This document shows, piece by piece, positions 1-7,298 of a DNA stretch of 64,000 bases. Origin of the DNA: JAJCYL01 sp965206015 (GTDB lineage: Bacteria > Bacteroidota > Bacteroidia > Cytophagales > Cyclobacteriaceae); NCBI GenBank assembly GCA_965206015.1, contig CBDBIW010000002.1, positions 248,001-312,000 of the forward strand. The letters run 5' to 3'. Each line of letters opens with the position of its first letter. Positions within the stretch are counted from its first letter, which is position 1. The notes beneath the pieces were generated by a model that saw only the letters and a list, made by a program, of their open reading frames with translations, did not search any database and had not been told where the DNA came from. The position numbers were made by a program, and so were the translations under genes.

Positions 1-15
1 ATTTTCCATGTTATA

Positions 16-40
16 CCAGTTTTAATTAAAAATAAACTGG
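16..40. other. AT-rich stem-loop downstream of zapA
   Basis: Seven-bp arms CCAGTTT (16-22) and AAACTGG (34-40) enclose an A/T-only loop. It lies downstream of the zapA stop codon and could be part of the transcript end or of a small RNA continuing beyond the window edge. There is no clear U-tract on either strand, so it is not called a terminator. Confidence 0.3.
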
Positions 41-95
41 TAGTGCTGTGCGCACATTACAGATGGGTAATTAAAAAGTGCGGGGATATTTAAAA

Positions 96-380
96 TCAGA
101 TGGCTTGTGCTACAAGACTATTTAATTGACTGATTTTATTAATGGCTACTGAATTATCATTATCAACATCTTCTGCGGATCTTAAATTGTCCGTCATAGA
201 GTCAAATGCCACCATCGCCAGGAGATCTTGAAGGTCATCTATACCGAATTGGTCCGCATATAATTTGATCTTCTCATTGATCAATTTGCCCGCATTCCTC
301 ACTCGTTCCTCATCCTCTGTCTTCACCTTCATGGGATACTCTCTGTTCCCTATTTTTATTTTAATTGAAAGTTCATCCAT
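96..380 (-). CDS. zapA: Cell division protein ZapA
   Basis: 94-residue ZapA-family protein, the normal length. ZapA binds FtsZ polymers in the cytoplasm and bundles them at the Z-ring. The N-terminal beta segment (SIKIKIGNREYPMKV, about residues 5-19) is followed by the typical ZapA helix with EERVRNAGKLINEKI and an acidic/leucine helix with LAMVAFDSM; the C-terminal third is predicted helical for the dimeric coiled coil. It is the last gene of a minus-strand group pheT - coiled-coil protein - zapA, 8 bp after the preceding stop codon, so it is probably co-transcribed. The family call rests on recognised sequence pattern and on a gene order common in Bacteroidota. Confidence 0.9.
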   Translation of the reverse strand: MDELSIKIKIGNREYPMKVKTEDEERVRNAGKLINEKIKLYADQFGIDDLQDLLAMVAFDSMTDNLRSAEDVDNDNSVAINKISQLNSLVAQAI

Positions 381-388
381 GTGTTAAC

Positions 389-685
389 TCATTCGCTCAA
401 ATGAGCAATACACTGATCTATTTCCTTTATATACTCGTTAATTACCTGTTTCAGTTCTGTAGTGTCGCCTCCGCTCACTACCACACCATCGACAAGTTTA
501 GTTATTTTATCCTTATTTTTAAAATTATCAATTTGCTCTTCCTTTGTCTGCAAAAATTGCTTCATCTCACTATTCTGTGTTTTCAAAAGCTCATTTTCTC
601 CCTTCAGACTTTTATGGTCATTCAGTAGGAGAATCAACTTTCGTTCGAGAGTCTGAAGCTCGGCGTTAAGTTGGTTTTTTTGCAT
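389..685 (-). CDS. Small coiled-coil protein between pheT and zapA
   Basis: 98 residues with no enzymatic motif. Residues 5-60 form a heptad-like helix rich in L/E/K/Q (LQTLERKLILLLNDHKSLK, then ENELLKTQN), followed by a short GG-containing linker and a second helix ending IDQCIAHLSE. Only 1 bp separates it from pheT and 8 bp from zapA. A short coiled-coil protein paired with zapA recalls ZapA partners known elsewhere (ZapB in gammaproteobacteria, ZauP in Caulobacter). A Z-ring accessory role is inference from size, coiled coil and neighbourhood, not from sequence homology I can demonstrate. Confidence 0.75.
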   Translation of the reverse strand: MQKNQLNAELQTLERKLILLLNDHKSLKGENELLKTQNSEMKQFLQTKEEQIDNFKNKDKITKLVDGVVVSGGDTTELKQVINEYIKEIDQCIAHLSE

Positions 686-686
686 A

Positions 687-3104
687 TTACTTTCGAATCA
701 AGGCACTTAAATCAATTTCAAAAGTACTTATCAAGCGATTCATGACATTGTCTATCTGCTTGTCCTTTAGTGTCTGATTTTCGTCTTGTAATATAAAACT
801 AATTGCGTAAGCTTTCTTATCCTTTCCGATATTTTCTCCTTCATAAACACTCAGGACATTTACTTGTTTGATGAGCTTGCGTTCTGTTTTTTCAGTCAGC
901 CGCTTTATCTCTTCAAAGCGTACTTTCCTGTCTATAACAAGAGAGAGATCGCGACGAACCTCAGGGAACTTCGGTACTTCTTTATACACTACATTTTGAA
1001 ACGATTTTTTTAGAAGTCTGTCCCAGAATAATTCCGCGTAAAGTACTTCTTGTGACACTTCACTCATTTTAATTACCTGAGGGCCCACCCATCCAAACGT
1101 ACCGATAACTTGTTCATTATAAGTAAGTTGAATAGCAGAAGACCAAATACCGTCTTCAATCACCGATGAATCATATCCAATAATACCAAGGCGATCCAGA
1201 CAAGAATAGACAGCATTTGCAAGATCATGAAACTCCACCTTTTTCTCCTCTTCCAACCAGTTTTCAGCACGTTTATTTCCTGTTAAGAATATTGCCAGAA
1301 TCTCATCTTCTTTGTATTTACCTTTATGGTTTTTGTATGTTTTACCAAATTCAAATAGCTTCAAATTCTTTTGCCTTCTATTGACATTATGGGCAATGAC
1401 CTCCAGCCCATTGGGAAGAATGCTCTGCCTCATGACACCAAGATCTTCACTAAGCTTATTGAGAATTTCGGCATCTTCGGACTGGTCGATTGTTTGTAGC
1501 CTTTCCGAATATTTCGGTTTGGTTAGAGAGTTGGTGATTATTTCATAATAGCCATTTGAAACCATGAGCTCACCAATTCGAATCTGAAGATCATATTTGT
1601 TTTGCTGTGGGAAATCTGACAGAAAATCTGATCTTAATATTTCTGTAAGTTCAACGTTATCATAGCCATATATCCTCAAAATTTCTTCTATAACGTCGGC
1701 TTCTCTCTGTACATCAACTCTATAAGGCGGAACTATAGCCGTAAATCCGATCTCTGTTTTACCTGAAATTTTAATATCTAAGCTTTCTAATATTTCAATG
1801 ATCCGTTTCTCACCAAGAGGTTTGCCAATCAACCTGTCAATATTTTTGAAATTTACAGGCACATTAAAGTCTTTAACCGGATTGGGATAGATATCAATCA
1901 CATCTGAACTTATAGTCCCATTGGCAAGTTCTTTGGTTAAAAGCGAAGCCCATTTTAAGGCTGTCACTGTCAAGTTTGGGTCAGTCCCGCGTTCAAATCG
2001 AAAAGACGCATCCGTTTTCAAGCCATGATGAAGGGATGATTTTCTAATATGGTCTGGTGAAAAGTGCGCACTTTCCAAGAAAATATTCTTTGTAGAATCT
2101 TTAATCCCCGATTTAATGCCACCAAAAACTCCGGCTATGCACATACCCTCCTTCTCATTACAAATCATGAGATCTTCAGAAGTCAGCTCCCTAACTTTCT
2201 CATCGAGGGTGGTGAATTTTGAACCCTTTGACAAGGTCTTTACTACAACCTTTTTACCAATGATTTCATCATAATCAAAGGCGTGTAAAGGTTGGCCCAC
2301 GGAATGCAGAACATAGTTGGTGATATCTACTACATTATTTATCGGAGTCAGGCCAATTGAGGTGAGCCGGTTCTTTAACCATTCTGGACTTTCTTTGATT
2401 TCTATATTTGAAATGGTCAGGCCAGAATATCGAGGAGCACCATTTGAGTCTTCAACAATAACTTCTATTGGCAGATCATTGTTATCAACCTTGAAAGAAT
2501 CGATTGATGGCCAATTCATTTCTTGTGCTATTACCGCCTTCAAGTCTCGACACACACCGATGTGTGAAGTAGCATCTGCACGGTTTGGCGTCAAGCCTAT
2601 CTCAAATATATCATCTGATTCAACATCAAATAAATTAATTGCTGGTGATCCATTTTTTTCAGTAGTGTCTAATACCATTATTCCTGTATGGTCGTCACTC
2701 ATGCCAGTCTCATAGGCAGAGCAAATCATTCCTTCAGAAATTTCTCCTCGTATTTTAGCCTTGGAAAGCGTGAATCCTTTTTCTTTGTCAGGCGGATAAA
2801 TTGTACTGCCCACCGGAGCAACAATTACTTTTTGACCCTTAGCAACATTTGGTGCTCCACAAACAATCTTTGAAGGGTTATCATTCCCAATATCCACTGT
2901 AGTGAGGTTCAGTTTATCCGCATTTGGATGTTTTTCGCAAGTAAGAACTTCCCCTAATACCAGCCCTGCCAGTCCCCCCTTAATTGACTCGAATTTATCA
3001 ATGCTTTCAACTTCTAAACCTGTTGCAGTCAGAATATCAGATGTCTCTGACACACTCCTATTTAAGTCAATAAATTGATTAAGCCAATTGTATGAAATCT
3101 TCAT
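687..3104 (-). CDS. pheT: Phenylalanine--tRNA ligase beta subunit
   Basis: 805 residues, the full length for bacterial PheT. With PheS it forms the cytosolic alpha2beta2 enzyme charging tRNA-Phe. Domains visible in order: N-terminal helix MKISYNWLNQFIDL; EMAP-type tRNA-binding domain (about 40-150, GEVLTCEKHPNADKLN); B3/B4 editing region (about 210-390, with LHAFDYDEI and ASFRFERGTDPN); B5 domain (about 400-475); catalytic-like core; C-terminal FDX-ACB anticodon-binding domain (about 710-805, PKFPEVRRDLSLVID). pheS is not in the window. The gene is upstream of, and nearly abuts, the coiled-coil gene and zapA, suggesting one transcript. No frame damage is seen. Confidence 0.97.
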   Translation of the reverse strand: MKISYNWLNQFIDLNRSVSETSDILTATGLEVESIDKFESIKGGLAGLVLGEVLTCEKHPNADKLNLTTVDIGNDNPSKIVCGAPNVAKGQKVIVAPVGSTIYPPDKEKGFTLSKAKIRGEISEGMICSAYETGMSDDHTGIMVLDTTEKNGSPAINLFDVESDDIFEIGLTPNRADATSHIGVCRDLKAVIAQEMNWPSIDSFKVDNNDLPIEVIVEDSNGAPRYSGLTISNIEIKESPEWLKNRLTSIGLTPINNVVDITNYVLHSVGQPLHAFDYDEIIGKKVVVKTLSKGSKFTTLDEKVRELTSEDLMICNEKEGMCIAGVFGGIKSGIKDSTKNIFLESAHFSPDHIRKSSLHHGLKTDASFRFERGTDPNLTVTALKWASLLTKELANGTISSDVIDIYPNPVKDFNVPVNFKNIDRLIGKPLGEKRIIEILESLDIKISGKTEIGFTAIVPPYRVDVQREADVIEEILRIYGYDNVELTEILRSDFLSDFPQQNKYDLQIRIGELMVSNGYYEIITNSLTKPKYSERLQTIDQSEDAEILNKLSEDLGVMRQSILPNGLEVIAHNVNRRQKNLKLFEFGKTYKNHKGKYKEDEILAIFLTGNKRAENWLEEEKKVEFHDLANAVYSCLDRLGIIGYDSSVIEDGIWSSAIQLTYNEQVIGTFGWVGPQVIKMSEVSQEVLYAELFWDRLLKKSFQNVVYKEVPKFPEVRRDLSLVIDRKVRFEEIKRLTEKTERKLIKQVNVLSVYEGENIGKDKKAYAISFILQDENQTLKDKQIDNVMNRLISTFEIDLSALIRK

Positions 3105-3171
3105 CGCCCGTTATTGTACCAATAAAAAATAAAGGAGCAAAGTTATCCTAGTTTGGCAAACAAGCCCATGC

Positions 3172-3203
3172 TTGATAGGCGGGATTCTTGATAGACGGGA
3201 TTC
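3172..3203. repeat. 16-bp tandem duplication, one mismatch
   Basis: Two adjacent copies of ttgatag(g/a)cgggattc, 3172-3187 and 3188-3203, in the pheT-moxR spacer. The rest of this 177-bp spacer has no recognisable gene or terminator. It is one of a series of two-copy 15-20 bp duplications in this window. Confidence 0.85.
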
Positions 3204-3281
3204 TTGGGGCGGACTCTGAGTTTCTATTCTAAATAGTCCGGTGATTTTCTATATGCCGATTTAGGTTGAGTAAGTTGGGGG

Positions 3282-4247
3282 TCAGGGCAACTGGTCAATC
3301 ATGTTATTGACAGTTATACCTTCTGCCTCAGCTTTAAAATTTCTAACTATCCTGTGTCTCAGAATCGGCTTGGCGACAGCCTTAATATCTTCAATGTCAG
3401 GAGAATATTTACCCGAAATTAATGCATTGCATTTGGCCCCTATTACAAGAAACTGAGAAGCCCTTGGCCCTGCTCCCCACTCCAAATAGTCATTGGCTAG
3501 ATCGGAGGCCTTTTCAGTATTTGGTCTGGTTTTTTGAACCAGGTCGACCGCATATTCGACTACATTATCAGTGATAGGCACTTTACGAACCAGATGCTGA
3601 TATTGAATAATCTCTTCGGCATTTAAAACGTGGTTAATTTTCACTGCTTCATCGGTGGTTGTAGTTTTCACAATATCCAGTTCCGATTCATAACTTGGAT
3701 AGTCTAACCAGATGTTGAACATGAACCTGTCAAGCTGGGCTTCAGGAAGAGGGTACGTTCCTTCTTGCTCAATCGGATTTTGAGTAGCTAAAACAAAAAA
3801 TGGTTTGTCCAATTCGTATCTTTTCCCGGTCACGGTAATTGCGTATTCCTGCATGGCTTCCAATAGTGCGGCTTGCGTTTTCGGTGGCGTTCGATTAATC
3901 TCATCAGCTAAAATGATATTAGAAAAAACAGGACCCAAAATGAATTTGAAATTTCTGTCCTTGTCCAAAGTCTCTGCTCCCAGTATATCAGAGGGCATTA
4001 AGTCAGGAGTGAACTGGATTCGGTTGAATTTTAAATTCAGCGCAGATGATATTGTCTGGACCAGGAGAGTTTTTGCCAATCCGGGCACACCTATTAATAA
4101 GGAGTGTCCCTGGCAAAAAATGGAAGTAAGAACCAATTTAACCACTTCGTCCTGACCAATGATCACCTTGCTTATCTCATTTTTGAGATCTTTAAATACT
4201 TGCTTCAGTGCATCGGCAGCCTGAACTTCAGTTTCAAATTTTTTCAT
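3282..4247 (-). CDS. MoxR-family AAA+ ATPase
   Basis: 321 residues, typical of MoxR/RavA-class AAA+ ATPases (AAA_3 core plus C-terminal lid). Walker A is GVPGLAKT (about residues 57-64) and Walker B is ILADEINRTPPKTQ (about 112-125). Sensor 1 lies in FFVLATQNPIEQEGTYPLPE, followed by the lid domain with RPNTEKASDLAND and GAGPRASQFL. MoxR ATPases act as cytoplasmic chaperone or maturation factors, often with VWA-domain or DUF58 partners; no such partner is adjacent here. Instead the gene lies 45 bp downstream of the SurA-like gene on the same strand. Start at 4247, ATG, with a full N-terminal helix ahead of the P-loop. Confidence 0.92.
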   Translation of the reverse strand: MKKFETEVQAADALKQVFKDLKNEISKVIIGQDEVVKLVLTSIFCQGHSLLIGVPGLAKTLLVQTISSALNLKFNRIQFTPDLMPSDILGAETLDKDRNFKFILGPVFSNIILADEINRTPPKTQAALLEAMQEYAITVTGKRYELDKPFFVLATQNPIEQEGTYPLPEAQLDRFMFNIWLDYPSYESELDIVKTTTTDEAVKINHVLNAEEIIQYQHLVRKVPITDNVVEYAVDLVQKTRPNTEKASDLANDYLEWGAGPRASQFLVIGAKCNALISGKYSPDIEDIKAVAKPILRHRIVRNFKAEAEGITVNNMIDQLP

Positions 4248-4292
4248 GCAGGTTGGTTCTTTTAATGAAACAATGAGTGTTGTGACGGGAAA

Positions 4293-5627
4293 TCAATTAA
4301 TACGATTCATGATTTTGCAATATTCGTATTCTTCGTCGACTTCTATAAAGACATCATTCCTTGCTTCAAGGAACCAGGTCTCCATGGTGCGTCCCCTTTT
4401 TTTGGCCAAGGCCGCTTTACTTATTTTTTGATAATCGTCTCGTAAATTTGCCTGATGAGGTGGCATTCTTTCCTCATAAAAGAGAATTCTGACCGCTTCG
4501 GTTCCATCATCAAGCCGGTACTGTATAGGTTTAGTTATAGTGTTCAAAGCCATAGTATCGAGCGTAAAAAAGATAACAGGGTCGAGCTCTTCAACAGAAA
4601 CTCTAATTGCACCGTCTGCATCTGAAAAGAATCCTCCATTAGAAGAGGTCTGCTGGTCATCTGAATATTCCTTTGCCGCTTTTGCAAAGGTGATTGTGTC
4701 CGTCATAATTCCAGATCTCAGACGATCCAAATAATTTACTGCGCTTTGAATATCTGATTCAAGAGGTTGTGGGGAAAGAAGGATGTGCCGGGTATTAAAG
4801 GTGTTTCCTCTTCTCTCAATTAATTGGAGTATATGAATTCCAAAATCAGTTTCAAAAGGCTCAGAAATTTCGCCTGGCTTTAATTTGAATGCTGTGGCTT
4901 CAAATTCGGGGGCCAATACACCACGTCTCTGAAAACCTAATTCTCCACCATTTTGAACCACACTGGGGTCCATACTATTGTCTTTGGCCAGCTCATTAAA
5001 ATCGGCACCATCCAAAATTTGTCTCCTGATATTGTTAAGTCTTTTTCTTACCAAATCTTTTTGAGATCTACTTACATCAGGAATCTTAACGATTTGGCCC
5101 ACTTTAACTTCAGTCGAAAAATAGGGCAAACTGTCACTGGGTATTTTCTTAAAGAATTTGCGAACTTCAGCTGGAGAAACCGTCATGTCTTCAGTAAGTT
5201 CACCTTCCATTTTTTGTGCAGTTAGCTGTTCCTTGATTGTCTCCGCCAATTCTACTTTGAACTGCTCTATTGTTTTACCATAATATTCTTCAATTGCTTC
5301 CTCAGAACCTACCTGGCTGATGAAGAACTGTAATCTGCGGTCAAGATTATTGTCAACCTCCTCGTCAGAAACCTCAACCGAATCAATTTCTGCTTTGGCC
5401 ACTAACATTTTCGAAATCATTAAGCTTTCAAGCACCAGGCACTTGTCGGTTGGTCTGCCTTGTGACAAGGCATTTATGTGGGCTTTCTCTACATCAGACT
5501 TTAAAACGATGTAATTATCAACTTTTCCTGCGATTTTATCAATAACGAGCTTTTTGGGCTGACCCTGTGCCGGGTGATTCGAAATTAAAATGATAAAAAG
5601 GAATTTAATGAACTTCATACTTTTCAA
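4293..5627 (-). CDS. SurA-like periplasmic peptidyl-prolyl isomerase
   Basis: 444 residues with a Sec signal peptide (MKFIKFLFIILISNHPAQG, cleavage near AQG-QP). A SurA N-terminal helical domain runs to about residue 170. Two consecutive parvulin (PpiC/rotamase) domains follow at about 170-270 (with NGGELGFQRRG and FETDFGIHILQL) and 275-390 (TRHILL and SSNGGFFSDADG). SurA proteins chaperone outer-membrane proteins through the periplasm. The start at 5627 overlaps the end of the upstream PPIase-like lipoprotein by 23 bp; the second Met (5618) is an equally good start. It is translationally coupled with that upstream gene and lies 45 bp before moxR. Confidence 0.9.
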   Translation of the reverse strand: MKSMKFIKFLFIILISNHPAQGQPKKLVIDKIAGKVDNYIVLKSDVEKAHINALSQGRPTDKCLVLESLMISKMLVAKAEIDSVEVSDEEVDNNLDRRLQFFISQVGSEEAIEEYYGKTIEQFKVELAETIKEQLTAQKMEGELTEDMTVSPAEVRKFFKKIPSDSLPYFSTEVKVGQIVKIPDVSRSQKDLVRKRLNNIRRQILDGADFNELAKDNSMDPSVVQNGGELGFQRRGVLAPEFEATAFKLKPGEISEPFETDFGIHILQLIERRGNTFNTRHILLSPQPLESDIQSAVNYLDRLRSGIMTDTITFAKAAKEYSDDQQTSSNGGFFSDADGAIRVSVEELDPVIFFTLDTMALNTITKPIQYRLDDGTEAVRILFYEERMPPHQANLRDDYQKISKAALAKKRGRTMETWFLEARNDVFIEVDEEYEYCKIMNRIN

Positions 5628-6474
5628 AATAATTTTTGTCCTCAGCCTCTTTAAAGGTATTGTTTTCCAAAGCTCTTGTTAGTTGGATCTTCCTTTTATT
5701 AACAATGATGTTAGTAATATCATCCCTTACATAATCTAAAGGCGAAACCTGATCAGATATCTTATATTCTATAATTTTTAATAAGTAAACGAAATTGTCA
5801 TCCGAAGTTTCGACAAAGTTATTGCTTCTCAGGAATTGAACCTTATTTGGAATGGATGCCAGTGGAGTGTTTTTGATTACTTCATTGAAATTCACCCATA
5901 GTGAATCTTCCAAATGAGAACGGTTTGCAAACTGATAGCAATATGTCTGGATTTCTTCCATATTGGCATCCGGGTAGGACCTGACACCATTTCTAATTCT
6001 CCTAATCCTTGGAGCCTCATTGGGAAGTTTGACAAAAAGGCATCGAATAATATTCTGTTTCAATACAAAATTGTCCTTTTTTCCCTCATAATACTGGTTA
6101 ATCTCTTCGTCTGAAACTTCCCTGGGCAATTGTTGCTGAACTACCAATTTCTCGTATTCATGAACCATAAGGGCATAACGATAATCCAAGACCTTTCTTT
6201 CAATATCAGCTTCATCAAATTGAATGCTGGTCGATGCCCTGTCAATCATTAACTGTTTCTTTATCCAACTATCGACGTATTGATTAACTATATCAATGCT
6301 ATCTCTGCGTGAAATGCCGTCCGGGACTACACCCGCCAAATCGTTCTTATAAAGGAAGGTCTCTTTTACTCTGGCAATAGGAATGTCAGTGATGTTTTCT
6401 TCTTGTGAACCGCTAAGTTTTAGATAGTCACAAGATGAAATCACGAAAAACAGTATAATCAGGGGAGATTTCAA
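5605..6474 (-). CDS. PpiC/SurA-like lipoprotein, TTG start
   Basis: With a TTG start at 6474 the product is 289 residues and begins MKSPLIILFFVISSCDYL, a compact type II signal peptide with lipobox ISS-C. The frame extends upstream to 6603, but that start would bury the signal peptide 43 residues in and overlap the RsbW gene by 65 bp, so TTG is preferred. The rest is helical with SurA_N-like features (DSWIKKQLMIDRA, YEYEKLVVQQQLPREVSDEE) and a NQYYEGKKDNFVLKQNIIRC stretch leading to a parvulin-like region lacking clear catalytic motifs. Probably a membrane-anchored chaperone acting with the downstream SurA-like protein (overlap 23 bp). Confidence 0.75.
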   Translation of the reverse strand: MKSPLIILFFVISSCDYLKLSGSQEENITDIPIARVKETFLYKNDLAGVVPDGISRRDSIDIVNQYVDSWIKKQLMIDRASTSIQFDEADIERKVLDYRYALMVHEYEKLVVQQQLPREVSDEEINQYYEGKKDNFVLKQNIIRCLFVKLPNEAPRIRRIRNGVRSYPDANMEEIQTYCYQFANRSHLEDSLWVNFNEVIKNTPLASIPNKVQFLRSNNFVETSDDNFVYLLKIIEYKISDQVSPLDYVRDDITNIIVNKRKIQLTRALENNTFKEAEDKNYFEKYEVH

Positions 6475-6538
6475 ATTATTTGAATCGAGGCGCAAAGTTA
6501 AACTAAATGATTCGTTTGTGGAAGTGAAAGAGAAGACT

Positions 6539-6958
6539 TCAGTCTTCATCAATTTTCTTACAAAGCATACAGATATTTTTATTATTTCTTTTATGGAATT
6601 CAATTTTATCCATAATTCGTTGCACTAACATCAAACCCAGCCCCCCTTTCTTTTTTTTGTGAATTATTTCCTTAAGGTCAGGTTCCGAATATTGATTCAG
6701 GGCGAACGCCATGCCATCATCGATGATTTCAAATATAATTTCCTTGTTGTCCTTATAATCGATACAAACCTCAAAACTTTCATCAGCATTACACTGATGG
6801 GAATGGATGATAAGATTGGCACAGATTTCATCAACGGCCAATACAATTTGGTAAGCTTCAATATCAGACATAGCATGAGACTTGAGCACTTTTTCTACAA
6901 ATGCCCTTATCTCCCGCAACTGCTTTTTACTACAATTTGCTTTAAGCTTGTGTATCAT
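6539..6958 (-). CDS. RsbW-like anti-sigma factor kinase (HATPase)
   Basis: 139 residues from ATG 6958 (a start 12 codons further up is possible but overlaps the STAS gene more). GHKL/HATPase_c_2 fold: N box AVDEICANLIIHSH (E and N for Mg-ATP), G1 box EIIDDGMAF, and G2 region KKKGGLGLMLVQRIMD. Such kinases phosphorylate a STAS antagonist and sequester a target, classically a sigma factor. It overlaps the STAS gene by 17 bp and follows the SpoIIE-type phosphatase gene, forming a complete partner-switching operon. No sigma factor is encoded nearby, so the target is unknown. It belongs to the RsbW/SpoIIAB class; substrate specificity cannot be read from sequence. Confidence 0.88.
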   Translation of the reverse strand: MIHKLKANCSKKQLREIRAFVEKVLKSHAMSDIEAYQIVLAVDEICANLIIHSHQCNADESFEVCIDYKDNKEIIFEIIDDGMAFALNQYSEPDLKEIIHKKKKGGLGLMLVQRIMDKIEFHKRNNKNICMLCKKIDED

Positions 6959-7292
6959 GTAAATATGTCTCAGCTTCCTGAACGGAAGCAACAATTTTCA
7001 ACAAATTTTCCAGGCCTAGCAGTTCAAATACGTGATTGACTTTTTCCTGAAGTCCGCAAACCACGAACCTCACCCCTCTATCTTCAAAATCCTCCAGGTA
7101 TGACATGAACACCCCAAGTCCAGCCGAGGAAATGTAATTAAGTTCAGAACAATCGACCAGAATCTTCACATTCCCGGACTCCATTGCATTGCGAATGGCA
7201 TTATCCAAATGAATTGATGAACTGGCATCAACCTCGCCAACTACAATTAACTGCAGCATGTCATCTTTTGTTTTTTCTTGTATTTCAACCAT
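6942..7292 (-). CDS. STAS-domain anti-sigma factor antagonist
   Basis: 116 residues from ATG 7292 (a GTG at 7298 is also in frame). STAS fold: LQLIVVGEVDASSSIHLDNA at the N terminus, then VKILVDCSELNYISSAGLGV, which contains the SSAGL motif with the conserved Ser phosphorylated by RsbW-type kinases. A final amphipathic helix (NHVFELLGLENLLKI) follows. It is the switch protein between the adjacent kinase (overlap 17 bp) and the PP2C phosphatase (about 6 bp upstream). All three residue classes needed for the phosphorylation cycle are present. Confidence 0.9.
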   Translation of the reverse strand: MVEIQEKTKDDMLQLIVVGEVDASSSIHLDNAIRNAMESGNVKILVDCSELNYISSAGLGVFMSYLEDFEDRGVRFVVCGLQEKVNHVFELLGLENLLKIVASVQEAETYLHDTQA

Positions 7293-7298
7293 TCGCAC

